Shown here piece by piece: positions 13,427-22,516 of a stretch of 48,001 nucleotides of DNA. Under the pieces are notes generated by a model. The model ran no database searches. It was given only the letters and a program-made list of their open reading frames with translations, and had not been told where the DNA came from. The stretch spans positions 15,658 to 63,658 of the forward strand of contig JAMXFF010000044.1 of assembly GCA_025370845.1 (NCBI GenBank), read 5' to 3'. Numbering within the stretch: position 1 is the first letter of the stretch; each line of letters opens with the position of its first letter. The stretch is from Laspinema palackyanum D2a. Its GTDB lineage: Bacteria; Cyanobacteriota; Cyanobacteriia; Cyanobacteriales; Laspinemataceae. The translations under genes and the position numbers were made by a program.

Positions 13427-16276
13427 TTACAAAGCATTTTTTAACAAGATAAAAGATGCCCAATGATAGGGATGTCGATGTCGGTAACGAGGGTTTCTTT
13501 TTCCTTGTTCAATTACAAATTTTTGGGCTTGGCGCAGGGCCTGAGAAATATGAACATTTGTATCTTCATAACTTTCAGGTAGTTGATTCAAATTTTTGTA
13601 AAACTGATTCATCAGTATAGAAGTCGATTCATCATTGACAGACCAGAGTGATGCAATTGTATTATTAATTCTACTATTGACCGTTACTCCGGCAATTCCT
13701 AAAGCAGATTTACGGTCTCCCTCGGCAGTTTTACAAGCGCTTAAAACTAATAACTGAATTTGATTGGCTATAGCGTTTTGATTGCTTCTGAACAAATTAT
13801 TAAAATCAGTTAAATCAATAATTCCATCTCCAGCTAAAATAAATGTAAAATACCGTTGCGAACTAAAGTGTCCATGAGTGGCTAAATGAAGAATGGAGAA
13901 GGAATTATTTTCAATGGTATCTTTAATATTATTTTTTGTGAAACTGGATTCAAAAAACTGTCGGGTTTCAGGGAATTCATTGCTGATATTAGTTAGCTCA
14001 TTCTCTACAAAAAATAAGTCATTAAATGCGATATTTCGTTCCATTCTTCCTTGAGTAATTCCAGCGCTCAAGACTTGTATTAATTTATTGTTTGCAGGCT
14101 TTTTTATTAGCAATTGTAGAGTAGTCATCAAAGATATTTCATGGTCTTCAATTAAATATCTTTTAGTGTTTTTATCGTATAATCCTGCCATCGGAATAGT
14201 TTGAAAGGGAATGTCCAGAATGAAAACTAACGGTTTGCTCTGAACGCGGGCTGCCCAAGGTTCAATTAACCATTGATATACTTCATCCGATAACTGGTGA
14301 AGTTGTTCGGATTGACTCCTGTCTTTAAATCGAGATTTTAAGTTATTTATGGTATCTTTAAATTCTGCGGCTGGCTTGAGAATTGAATGATGGACTAAGG
14401 GCTGTTCTGCTAAAGCTAAAATCACTTCTAGCTTGTTGGGCAAAATCATGGGGTAAATCAGGGCATAGTTTGGATCTTTTTGGAAGATCAATTCTAATTT
14501 TTCAGCAACCTTCTGTTTAGCTTCAGCAACACTGCGGGCCAACTGAATTTGGGGTTCGGGTTGCAAGTCACATTGGAGAAAATTCTCTAATTCAGCCACT
14601 TGCAGGAGTTCGATGACGCCTAAAGCGGTTTGAATATGATCTTGACGGGTGACTTCATTCCCTTGGGGGTCTAAGAGTAATCCGACTAACTCCCGATAGA
14701 CGGGTTCGACCCGATCGCGAAAATCAAACTGGAGGTCCGCATTCATCTCACCCATGTTAGCCGCGATCGCCACTAAATTTTGACGCACCCTTTGCAGCAA
14801 ATCCACCGCTTCCGTATAATGCCGAATCGCTTCCTCCGTTCTCCCCTCTTCTTTGAGAATTTGTCCCAACTGCCACTCCCACTGATACCGGATATCGATC
14901 GCATCCGGTGGCGTAATCGCAACGGCTTGTCGGGTCCACTGTTCCGCTTCCGTCCAATTACCCTGCTGTTGTTTCATCCATCCTAACTCACCGATCGCAT
15001 AGGCTTGGGCACGTTTATCTGCTAACTCCCGCGCTTCAGCAAGGGCAGTTTCTAACTGATTTTGGCTCCATTCTCGGTTCAGTCGGGTTAAACTCCGTGC
15101 TAAATGAATGCGATCGTACACCTTCTCCCGATTCAAGGGCAGAATCTCAATCAGTTGGAGAACTTGAGGGGCTAATTCATTCGCCTGCCTCTCTAACTGA
15201 CTGGTTTGGTCCTCTAATCCTTCGACATCTTTTAAGTCCAATGCGAGGCTCAAGTGGTTCACCATCGCTTGAACTTGAGTCTCGGTTTTGACTGCCGGTA
15301 AAGTCCAGACTTGTTCATAAAATTCCTGGGCTTTTTTATAAAAATACAAAGCATTAATAGAGTTCTTCGATTCCACCGGAGATTCACAAGTCTGGGTCCC
15401 TTCTTCCGTAAAAAATGGGTCAGTTTGTTCGTCTGTAATAGAATCCAATTGGTCTTTAATCCGCTTGCCGATTGCCTGGGCGGTATTTCCCAATTCCAGG
15501 ACAATCTCCGGATTTCCCTGTCCAAGTTGTAAAACACAGTAGGACTGGTCCAACACCCCGATCGCCCGATAAGTTTTCCCCAAATTGAGGATGCCACTCA
15601 ATCGAATCTCCGGTTCAGAATGATTAATAATCGGGTCTTCCAAGTTCTTTAAAGTTTTCAATGCTTCCCGATACATTCCCAATTGCTGCATCGCTTGAGC
15701 TTGATTAATCTGGCTGGCAATCATCCATTTTTCCTGGTTTAACTGCTCATAAATTGCAGTCGCTTCAGCCAACTGTTCTAAGGCATGAGCTGCTAATTCC
15801 GGTTGATTTCGCGCCAAATTAACCTGGGCCGATGTAGTCAAAATCCGAGCATGAATGGTTTGCTTGCGCTCGGATGTTCCTGGTGTCGTCACCTGATTTA
15901 ACAGTCTGATACTTTCCTGAATCGAGGTTTCGGCATCATCCAATTTGCTTTGGCGCAATTGAGCTAAAGCCATATAACTGAACCCTAATGCTTTTTCCTC
16001 TCCCGATAATAACCCGACTGCTGCTTGCCAAGCAGTTTCAGATTCAGCAAACCGGAGACTTTCATATAACTGAGTCCCTTCCTCTAACCGGCTTTCTCCG
16101 TTAGAAATCGGAGTTTGAGCGACCGTTTCAGCCCCCGCTTGATGGGCAACCACGGGTGAAACCCCTTGGAGATTTAAGATAGTAATCGTTGCGAAAATAC
16201 TGAGGAGAATAAATTTCCAACCCTGGTTTAGAAAGGATTGTACTTTACTGAAAAATGGATGCCATTTTCTTGCCAT
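13427..16276 (-). CDS. Exported TPR-CHAT protein
   Basis: The protein has 949 residues. The N-terminus has basic residues and the hydrophobic stretch FILLSIFATITILNLQG ending before VVAHQAGA, a signal peptide or anchor. Residues about 60-480 carry TPR-like helical pairs (EEGTQLYESLRFAESETAWQAA, TEAEQWTRQAVAITP). The CHAT domain is C-terminal, with His801 (LATHGHF) and Cys848 (LSACKTAEG), and ends with the usual HPYHWASFIL motif. The start lies 49 nt inside the end of the upstream TpsA-TpsB gene, so translation is probably coupled. The signal sequence suggests that this CHAT domain acts outside the cytoplasm, possibly on the secreted partner. That substrate is inference. Confidence 0.88.
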   Translation of the reverse strand: MARKWHPFFSKVQSFLNQGWKFILLSIFATITILNLQGVSPVVAHQAGAETVAQTPISNGESRLEEGTQLYESLRFAESETAWQAAVGLLSGEEKALGFSYMALAQLRQSKLDDAETSIQESIRLLNQVTTPGTSERKQTIHARILTTSAQVNLARNQPELAAHALEQLAEATAIYEQLNQEKWMIASQINQAQAMQQLGMYREALKTLKNLEDPIINHSEPEIRLSGILNLGKTYRAIGVLDQSYCVLQLGQGNPEIVLELGNTAQAIGKRIKDQLDSITDEQTDPFFTEEGTQTCESPVESKNSINALYFYKKAQEFYEQVWTLPAVKTETQVQAMVNHLSLALDLKDVEGLEDQTSQLERQANELAPQVLQLIEILPLNREKVYDRIHLARSLTRLNREWSQNQLETALAEARELADKRAQAYAIGELGWMKQQQGNWTEAEQWTRQAVAITPPDAIDIRYQWEWQLGQILKEEGRTEEAIRHYTEAVDLLQRVRQNLVAIAANMGEMNADLQFDFRDRVEPVYRELVGLLLDPQGNEVTRQDHIQTALGVIELLQVAELENFLQCDLQPEPQIQLARSVAEAKQKVAEKLELIFQKDPNYALIYPMILPNKLEVILALAEQPLVHHSILKPAAEFKDTINNLKSRFKDRSQSEQLHQLSDEVYQWLIEPWAARVQSKPLVFILDIPFQTIPMAGLYDKNTKRYLIEDHEISLMTTLQLLIKKPANNKLIQVLSAGITQGRMERNIAFNDLFFVENELTNISNEFPETRQFFESSFTKNNIKDTIENNSFSILHLATHGHFSSQRYFTFILAGDGIIDLTDFNNLFRSNQNAIANQIQLLVLSACKTAEGDRKSALGIAGVTVNSRINNTIASLWSVNDESTSILMNQFYKNLNQLPESYEDTNVHISQALRQAQKFVIEQGKRNPRYRHRHPYHWASFILLKNAL

Positions 16277-19200
16277 GTTCTGTTTCGCGAATTAATATCA
16301 ACCAGGGGTTTACCAAAATCTAAACGAGCACTCAATTGATTGCCTAACTCTAACTGGAGTCCCACACCCAGAGAGACGAGAGAAGTTGTATCGGGGTTGG
16401 GTTGTCCCCCGCTATTCCAGCCGGTACCCACATCCAAAAAAGGAGCGATTTGCACCAACCCATTCCCGCCAGCAAAGCGGAAAACCGGCAAGCGGAGTTC
16501 CACGGAACCCAACACCCCATTATCGGTTAATAGGGTATCCTGACGATAACCGCGCACGGTATCCAGTCCACCGAGACCGATTTGTTCAAAGGATACCAGA
16601 TTGTCCGGGGACAGTTGGACATCCCCACGCACAAACAGCAGGGTATCTCGTCCGAAACTCCGCACCCACTGTCCCTGTCCCCGCCAAGCAAAGAAGCGAC
16701 TATCCGGGGCATTATTATTTATGGTGGCATCAAAGGCATCCACTCCTAAACTAAACGTCGATCGCAGGGCTAAAACTTCCTCCGGTTGGCGGTGGGTCCA
16801 CTCTTGGAAGAAGCGTAAGGCAGAGACACGCAGTTCCCCATTATTGTTGGCCCCAGCAGAGAGGGGGAAGCGATCGCCCAATAAAGAGGTCTCACTTGCT
16901 TGCCGAGAAGCAGTCAACCCCAAGGCAAATTCGCGGGTATATTCAGGAGTCGCCCTTTGGAAGGGTTGACGCAACGTGAATTCATACAGACGAGAGTTCG
17001 CCTCGATATCCAGGCGATCAAAGGGAGATTCGACAATTTGGCTGTTGCCGTTGCTGTAGCGGAATCCGAGGGTGGTGTTACGGGGAGTGATAGGAACTAT
17101 ATAACTGCCTTCCCAGGTATTGCTACCCTCAGTGCGGGCATAACTGAGCAAGAGGCGATCGCCCAGTCCCAGGAGGTTATTATAGTTACCCTGGACTTGC
17201 TGACGAAAGGTACTCACTCCCGGCGATCGGCGGTTATCTAAGACCAATTGGGTCCCGGAAAAGGGGGACGCTTCAATAATGTTCACCTCTAGGATATTTC
17301 GTCCAGGGATAGGGACAGCGCGGAGTTCCCCTTGCACGTCTTGGATTAATGGATCGAGTCTGAGTAAGCGTAACGCTTCGACAATTCGGTTCACATTCAC
17401 GGGTTCATTCCCGATCGCAACCCAGAGGCGATCGCGCACATAATTATCCAGGCGATTTGAATTCACCTGAATCTCTCGTAACATCCCAGGAACCACGGCA
17501 ATTTGCACCGTATTCTCCCGCACCGTTTGGGGCGGTAGATAGGCCCCCGTCGTAATATATCCCGCTTCCACATAGAGATTGGTAACCGCCGAACGAGCCT
17601 CTCGCAGGTCTGCAAACGAGAGCGATCGATTCGTATAAGGCGCTAAAACTTGACTAACTTCCGCCTCAGAAAACACCGAATTACCAACCACATTAAATCG
17701 ATCTACCGTAATCGATTCTGGGATACCCGATGCCCCTGTCTCCACATTTTTCAACCCGGGAGAAAGCGCCTCCCCATCACAACCAATCCCCGGTAAATCC
17801 GGTGAACTCTTCTCAACAGCAGCAATCAGAACCACCTCACCCTGCTCATTTAATTGCCAATTCGAGGCTTCTGAAATGCGTTGAACTGGGACAGCTTCCC
17901 CAAGGGAAAAATTTCCTAAATTCTCCCCAGACCCTCTAGAATTTCGCTCAGGAAGCGGGTCTAAATTATCAATAAAATTACCACCGGACCGAGGTTCGCG
18001 AGGCGATGGCGGTAATCCTCCCCATCCCGAAACAATAAATCGACTGCTATTGTCACTACTCCCTACATCACATCCTCGGGGAACAAGGGCAACGGGATTA
18101 ATCCGGTCCTCTTCCAATTCAACCAATGCAGCATCCGGGTCAACTTCCGGGCGATTAACTGCCACGACTCCGTCAATTCCCCGTTGAGAACTGGCATCAA
18201 TATCACTATCAAAAGACCGAATATCCGCTGTAGTATTCAGTTGAATATTTCCCCCTCGGCCATCTTCCGCTTGAGTAGTAATATTACTATTTTCTCCCAT
18301 AACCAGGGTTTGAGTCTCAATGGTAATATTCCCCCCCGTGGCAAAATCTGACGCATTAGTTGTGATATTACTGCCTCTGCGTAATTGTAAATTATTTGTG
18401 GTAATTTGAATATTTGCAGTGTTGCCCGAAGCAGTTGTCGCTGTAATATTTCCTTCATTATCTAATAAAATAGAATCAGCAGAAATATTCACGTTTCCTG
18501 CTGCTCCTAATTCTATTTGTCGTTCTTCTGTAAAATTTTTAATAAAATTCACTAAGTCTTCTGGTGATATTCTAATTATCCCTTCATTTTCTAATAAAAC
18601 GGAATCAGCCTGAATGGTTAAATTACCAGCCTTTCCTAATTCCAATTCCGACAAATCTGGAAGACCTATCAACTCCAAGAGGACTGGATCTATGTCTTCC
18701 AGAGGGGATTCTCCAAATATTAATTCTAAATCTTCTATCGATTGACCTTTAACAGAAATTCTTGCCCCATCTAGTATAATCAATTCACGAGCTTCTATTT
18801 GGATATCACCAGCATCTCCAAAACCTAAAGTTGAAGCAAATAAAAGACTAGGAGATTCGTCATTGGATGCTCTTCCAATCAATTGGATTGAATCAGAAGC
18901 TCGAATTATAATATTTCCTCCTTGTCCAAGTCCAATAGTTCCAACGCCTATCTGTCCTCCAGCACTTACAATAATCCGGTGGGATTCAATATTAATATTG
19001 CCACCTGTACCTGTGCCAACTACATTGTTTTGAGTGGCAAAAATACCGCTTGAGCGTAGAAAACCTCCAAAATCTTCCCCTTCTCCACTAACCATAATCG
19101 ATTCGGAGGCTCTAATATTAATGTCTCCTCCTTGTCCTTCTTCAAAAAAGCTAGAAGCAGAAATTTGTCCCCCTTCTTCGAGAATTAACTCACGCACCTC

Positions 19201-20325
19201 GATATTCAAGGAATTTCCTGGCTGCCCTCCATTCACGCCAGTGGATATCGTTGCGCCATCTCCAACCCATAGCCGTCCCGCATTAATCGTTAAATCAGCC
19301 CCGATCCCAAAACCATAAGTTTCAGCAAGAATCGCCGAAAATTCACTTAAATTGAGAGAATGAGCAGCATTTATTTCTAAGGTTCTGCCCCTTTCTCCTC
19401 CCTCAGTTAAAGATAAAATAACCGATAAATTATTGAGGTTAATATTTTGTCCATGAATGCGGATATCTCCCCCACCGGGACCACTAGCATCAATTGAGGC
19501 TGCTTCCGTGAGTTGAATATCTTGAAATCCGGTGACATTTTGATAATCGAAGGAGAGATTTTGTGCCGTTGAGGTTAAACCGACATTGCTGCCTGCGTTC
19601 ACACTTCCCACCTCAATGCGTCCCGATTCTGTGATTAAGTTGCCGCCATCAAGGGTAACGGATGATCCGAGAATTGCCAGGGTATTACCGGGATTCACCT
19701 GGAGCCCATCGGAACGATCGCTACGATCGACTGCACCGAATTCATCGACTTCTAAATTATGACCGATTCCTAATACATTAATGGGTCCAGAGGTGGTGCC
19801 AAATTGCAATCCAACCGGCGCATTTACGGTGAGGAGGGGTAGGCTTTGGGGATTGCTGGCGCTAAAGAATGAACCATCGGCAAAGACAAAGCGATCACCT
19901 GTTGTTGCCAAAAAAGACCCCCCGAGTTGTAGTCGCGCATTGGGACCAAAAACAATGCCGTTGGGGTTGAGGAAAAACAGGTTGGCATTGCCCTTTGCCC
20001 TTAAAATCCCATCAATATTGGAGATAGAACCACCCGTGATCCGGGTAAGAATCTGGTTGATTTGATCCGTGTTGTTGAATAATGCTTCGGTATTTGTGGG
20101 GACAGAAAATTCTTCAAAACTGTGGAAGAGAGTCCCGCTGGTGGTGGAAGTCCCACCTTCAATAATAAAGGTGTTGCTGTCTGGGGTGACACGGGAATTT
20201 TCCGGTAAGGTGCGATCGGGGACAATTTGTGCTGAAGTCAGAGTGGGTGCTATCCCAAACCAGCAGAGGGTTAAGCTGCCTGCGAGGGCGACGGGGAAAA
20301 GGAGTGGTTTCATGAATAGCGTCAT
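16228..20325 (-). CDS. TpsA-TpsB fusion: filamentous-haemagglutinin passenger joined to its ShlB/FhaC-type transporter
   Basis: The single open frame gives 1365 residues. A signal peptide (MKPLLFPVALAGSLTLCW, Ala-Gln cleavage near residue 32) precedes a TPS secretion domain (NPNGIVFGPNARLQLGGSFLA near residue 120) and beta-helix repeats to about 700 (SGRIEVGSV, GGNINIESHRI, GNLTIQADSVLLENEG). A typical passenger end follows (CDVG, then FIVSGWGGLPPSPREP). After a linker come POTRA domains from about 873 (FNVVGNSVFSEAEVSQVL) and a 16-stranded Omp85-type barrel from about 1030, ending in FSVKYNPF with the expected terminal Phe. Normally TpsA and TpsB are separate proteins; here both are in one chain, like type Vd secretion. 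The true start may be ATG 20313, since neither has a strong Shine-Dalgarno. No frameshift or stop was seen at the junction. Confidence 0.88.
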   Translation of the reverse strand: MTLFMKPLLFPVALAGSLTLCWFGIAPTLTSAQIVPDRTLPENSRVTPDSNTFIIEGGTSTTSGTLFHSFEEFSVPTNTEALFNNTDQINQILTRITGGSISNIDGILRAKGNANLFFLNPNGIVFGPNARLQLGGSFLATTGDRFVFADGSFFSASNPQSLPLLTVNAPVGLQFGTTSGPINVLGIGHNLEVDEFGAVDRSDRSDGLQVNPGNTLAILGSSVTLDGGNLITESGRIEVGSVNAGSNVGLTSTAQNLSFDYQNVTGFQDIQLTEAASIDASGPGGGDIRIHGQNINLNNLSVILSLTEGGERGRTLEINAAHSLNLSEFSAILAETYGFGIGADLTINAGRLWVGDGATISTGVNGGQPGNSLNIEVRELILEEGGQISASSFFEEGQGGDINIRASESIMVSGEGEDFGGFLRSSGIFATQNNVVGTGTGGNINIESHRIIVSAGGQIGVGTIGLGQGGNIIIRASDSIQLIGRASNDESPSLLFASTLGFGDAGDIQIEARELIILDGARISVKGQSIEDLELIFGESPLEDIDPVLLELIGLPDLSELELGKAGNLTIQADSVLLENEGIIRISPEDLVNFIKNFTEERQIELGAAGNVNISADSILLDNEGNITATTASGNTANIQITTNNLQLRRGSNITTNASDFATGGNITIETQTLVMGENSNITTQAEDGRGGNIQLNTTADIRSFDSDIDASSQRGIDGVVAVNRPEVDPDAALVELEEDRINPVALVPRGCDVGSSDNSSRFIVSGWGGLPPSPREPRSGGNFIDNLDPLPERNSRGSGENLGNFSLGEAVPVQRISEASNWQLNEQGEVVLIAAVEKSSPDLPGIGCDGEALSPGLKNVETGASGIPESITVDRFNVVGNSVFSEAEVSQVLAPYTNRSLSFADLREARSAVTNLYVEAGYITTGAYLPPQTVRENTVQIAVVPGMLREIQVNSNRLDNYVRDRLWVAIGNEPVNVNRIVEALRLLRLDPLIQDVQGELRAVPIPGRNILEVNIIEASPFSGTQLVLDNRRSPGVSTFRQQVQGNYNNLLGLGDRLLLSYARTEGSNTWEGSYIVPITPRNTTLGFRYSNGNSQIVESPFDRLDIEANSRLYEFTLRQPFQRATPEYTREFALGLTASRQASETSLLGDRFPLSAGANNNGELRVSALRFFQEWTHRQPEEVLALRSTFSLGVDAFDATINNNAPDSRFFAWRGQGQWVRSFGRDTLLFVRGDVQLSPDNLVSFEQIGLGGLDTVRGYRQDTLLTDNGVLGSVELRLPVFRFAGGNGLVQIAPFLDVGTGWNSGGQPNPDTTSLVSLGVGLQLELGNQLSARLDFGKPLVDINSRNRTWQENGIHFSVKYNPF

Positions 20326-20727
20326 GTAAACATCGGGTACTGATGTTATGGGAGAAAAATCGAAAAGTTATGCAGACTGAGAAAAGACAGGGATCCGCAT
20401 AGAAAGCAGACACCCAGACGATCGCCTGATATCTAAGGGAAGATTAATCCTTTGATGTCACTTTTGCAACCCCTGCTCAACCCCAGTTTGGCGTACAGGA
20501 CCCTGGCATCTCCAACCAGCAACCGGGTTGTGGCATTGATATCAAGGGAATTCCCCGAGAATTCCCCGGAAAAAACGAGTTGCAGTGCATCGGTGATAAT
20601 GTAATGGTTTCTGGATATTGGGGACCTCGTAGCAGCCCAAGGGCGATCGCCCTGGGTTGAGAGTCAAAAAAAAGCGATCGCCTTGTAACAAAGAGGGCGA
20701 TCGCTTTTAAAATCCCTACCTTAATTC
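20326..20727. other. Region upstream of the TpsA-TpsB gene, with a protein-like remnant
   Basis: The region should hold the promoter of the minus-strand TPS operon. On the plus strand, between about 20454 and 20663, a frame without a start codon reads through GVQDPGISNQQPGCGID and DNVMVSGYWGPRSSPR to a stop. The second part resembles the passenger ending FIVSGWGGLPPSPRE of the neighbouring gene, so it may be a decayed gene fragment. The left part of the region holds nothing recognisable apart from one CGATCGCC site. Confidence 0.4.
20663..20708 (-). terminator. Intrinsic terminator built from two HIP1 palindromes
   Basis: AAAAGCGATCGCC (20670-20682) pairs with GGCGATCGCTTTT (20696-20708) across a 13-nt loop, and seven T residues follow on the minus strand. 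It lies just after the stop of the DUF4351 gene, which it should terminate. Confidence 0.8.
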
Positions 20728-21690
20728 TCAATTATTCGCAAATCGAGCTAAAATTTCATCCCGCGACAATTGCATAATTAACTGAGTCCGTTCCAAAGCA
20801 GGCAGTTCAATTAACCCGTCAATAATTTGTGCCAATTCAGCATCAACTTCCCCAAACTTCACCTGAAGCATACTTTCTACCATCAACCGTTGTCCCTGTT
20901 GATTTCCCTGTTGCACTCCCGCTTCAAGGCCCTGTTGGATTCCCCGTTGAACTCCCTGTTCGAGGCCCTCTTGACGCCCCCGTTGAGTGGCATCTTCCAG
21001 ACGTTGCAAATACAGTGGCGATAGTTCCATAATTAACTCCTGGTCATCCGGTTCTAAGTCTTGGCGGACTTCTAAAATTGTCCGCAGATTATACAGTAAT
21101 TCTAGCGCAGCTAACTTCCAGGGATTATCATCCGGTAACCCTTGGATTTCGTTAACCGCTTGTTGTTGCACTCTTCCTTTCCCTAATAGTCTCAAAGACA
21201 GGGTTTCGGGGTTTACAGGCAGTTGATGGATGGCAATTAGGCCCATTTTTAACCCCCTAGCCAAAGAATAAACTCCCTTGACTCCGATTAGAGGGTCTTC
21301 TGTTGCACCAAAATAGTCTAAAAGGCTGCTGGAGGCGGTGGGCGTTAAAATCCACCCGGTGATGACTTCTTCTTCCGGTAGCGGGGTATTGTCTCGGTTG
21401 GCTTTGCGTTCTTCATTGGACTGAATCGCATAGAGTTTAGCGAGACAACTGCGGATTTGTTTGGGTTGAACTGCATTGCGAAAAGGTTCAAATATCGTTT
21501 GGTTACCTGCGATTTGTCCCAGGAGTCCCAAGGAAGTCCGGTCTCGGTTTGATTCAGGGTTGGCGATAAACAAGACATCTACCTCCTGGACTTCTGCGGC
21601 AATGGTTTTGCCGGTTTCTACGGTTCCAAATGGACTGAGCAGTTCTTCTAAATATTGTTTAGCGAATTGGTCATGAATAAATCTTGTCAT
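20728..21690 (-). CDS. Rpn/PD-(D/E)XK-like nuclease-type protein with DUF4351 C-terminus
   Basis: The protein has 320 residues. The start TRFIHDQFAKQYLEELLSPFG and the strand EVQEVDVLFIANPES have the layout of cyanobacterial Rpn-like PD-(D/E)XK proteins. The middle holds Gln/Gly-rich repeats (QGVQRGIQQGLEAGVQQG, about residues 240-265), usual in this family. The end (VESMLQVKFGEVDAELAQII, then LPALERTQLIMQLSRDEILARF) is a DUF4351 domain. Such proteins are numerous in cyanobacterial genomes, are linked to DNA processing or recombination, and mostly lack an assigned role. The gene follows the split prolyl isomerase gene (gap 86 nt with a hairpin), so it is probably an independent unit. Confidence 0.8.
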   Translation of the reverse strand: MTRFIHDQFAKQYLEELLSPFGTVETGKTIAAEVQEVDVLFIANPESNRDRTSLGLLGQIAGNQTIFEPFRNAVQPKQIRSCLAKLYAIQSNEERKANRDNTPLPEEEVITGWILTPTASSSLLDYFGATEDPLIGVKGVYSLARGLKMGLIAIHQLPVNPETLSLRLLGKGRVQQQAVNEIQGLPDDNPWKLAALELLYNLRTILEVRQDLEPDDQELIMELSPLYLQRLEDATQRGRQEGLEQGVQRGIQQGLEAGVQQGNQQGQRLMVESMLQVKFGEVDAELAQIIDGLIELPALERTQLIMQLSRDEILARFANN

Positions 21691-21734
21691 TGATGATTGT
21701 GGAAATACACAAAATTATTTTATCATTAAATATT

Positions 21735-21765
21735 AAAAAAACATAGGATGGGCATGGCCCACCCT
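21735..21765 (-). terminator. Terminator after the prolyl isomerase gene
   Basis: On the minus strand AGGGTGGGC-CAT-GCCCATCCT (21745-21765) folds into a hairpin and runs into TATGTTTTTTT. The GGGTGGGC core is a frequent intergenic hairpin in cyanobacteria. Confidence 0.7.
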
Positions 21766-21776
21766 AATTGATTAAT

Positions 21777-22501
21777 CTAAGCGAAGAGTAGTTTCTTTAT
21801 TTCTTTAAGTTGTTTTTGCAACCACTCCTGAAACAATACTTCGCGAAGTTCTCGCTGGATGATGGGGTCACCTATAGAGGCAGGCAAGCGATCGCGCACC
21901 CAACACAAGCAATATCGTCCGTCTAAATCCACAGGTCCGATAATTTCGTCGGTTTTGGCATCTTGGAGTGCTTCTCGCAGGGGGACCGGCAGTTGGCTGA
22001 TTCGTACCGTACCCACCATACCGCCAACGGTTTTATCTTCATCGAGAATGGTTTTTTCTTTAGCGATCGCCTCAAATTGACTGCGATCGCTCTCCAATTG
22101 CTCTTTAAGTTGGGTGGCGGTTTCTTTATCTTTGACGAGGATTCGAGAAAGCACCACGCGATCGCATAATTTTTGCTGTTCCTCAAACCGTTTTTCGAGA
22201 TCCGGCTTGGCGATCGCTATCTTGAGCTTTTCCACTTTAATCCCAAACGCCAGTTGCTCGCAAAACTCATCATAAGTTAGATGATTTTTCGATAGCCATT
22301 CGTTAAACTTGCTGGGATCTAAGAGATTGGCTTGTCGGGTAAAATTGGAAATGGCTTCGTTAATTTGAAATTTAGTGGCTTTGATGTCCGAACGATTTTC
22401 CAGTTCTTGGGTGAGAACGTAGTGTTGCTTGAGGTCGCCGAGCATTCGTTGTAAACCGCCGGATACTTTCAGCATTTGGCAGACTTGTTTAAAGGAGAAA
22501 G
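21777..22501 (-). pseudogene. PpiC/SurA-type peptidylprolyl isomerase, main part, cut from its start by an IS66-family element
   Basis: An open frame of 232 codons from ATG 22475 encodes a SurA-like N-terminal helical region (NEAISNFTRQANLLDPSKFNEWL) and a PpiC-type rotamase (VVLSRILVKDKETATQLKE, VGGMVGTVRISQLP, IGPVDLDGRYCLCWVRD). Reading upstream, the frame stays open to the IS end at 22501. Removing the IS and one copy of its target duplication joins it in frame to 24219-24263, restoring about 253 residues starting MDSNSFVTIADQ. No convincing ribosome binding site precedes ATG 22475, so the product is probably lost, although internal initiation cannot be excluded. Small PpiC-type isomerases of this kind often sit near type I secretion genes in cyanobacteria. 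The giant exoprotein gene directly upstream suggests a folding or export helper for it. Confidence 0.88.
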
Positions 22502-22516
22502 GTAAGGATTCAGGTC
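22494..22516. repeat. Left end of the IS66-family element: 8-bp target duplication and terminal inverted repeat
   Basis: GGAGAAAG (22494-22501) is the target-site duplication. GTAAGGATTCAGGTC (22502-22516) is the left terminal inverted repeat; the GTAA start is typical of IS66. Confidence 0.93.
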
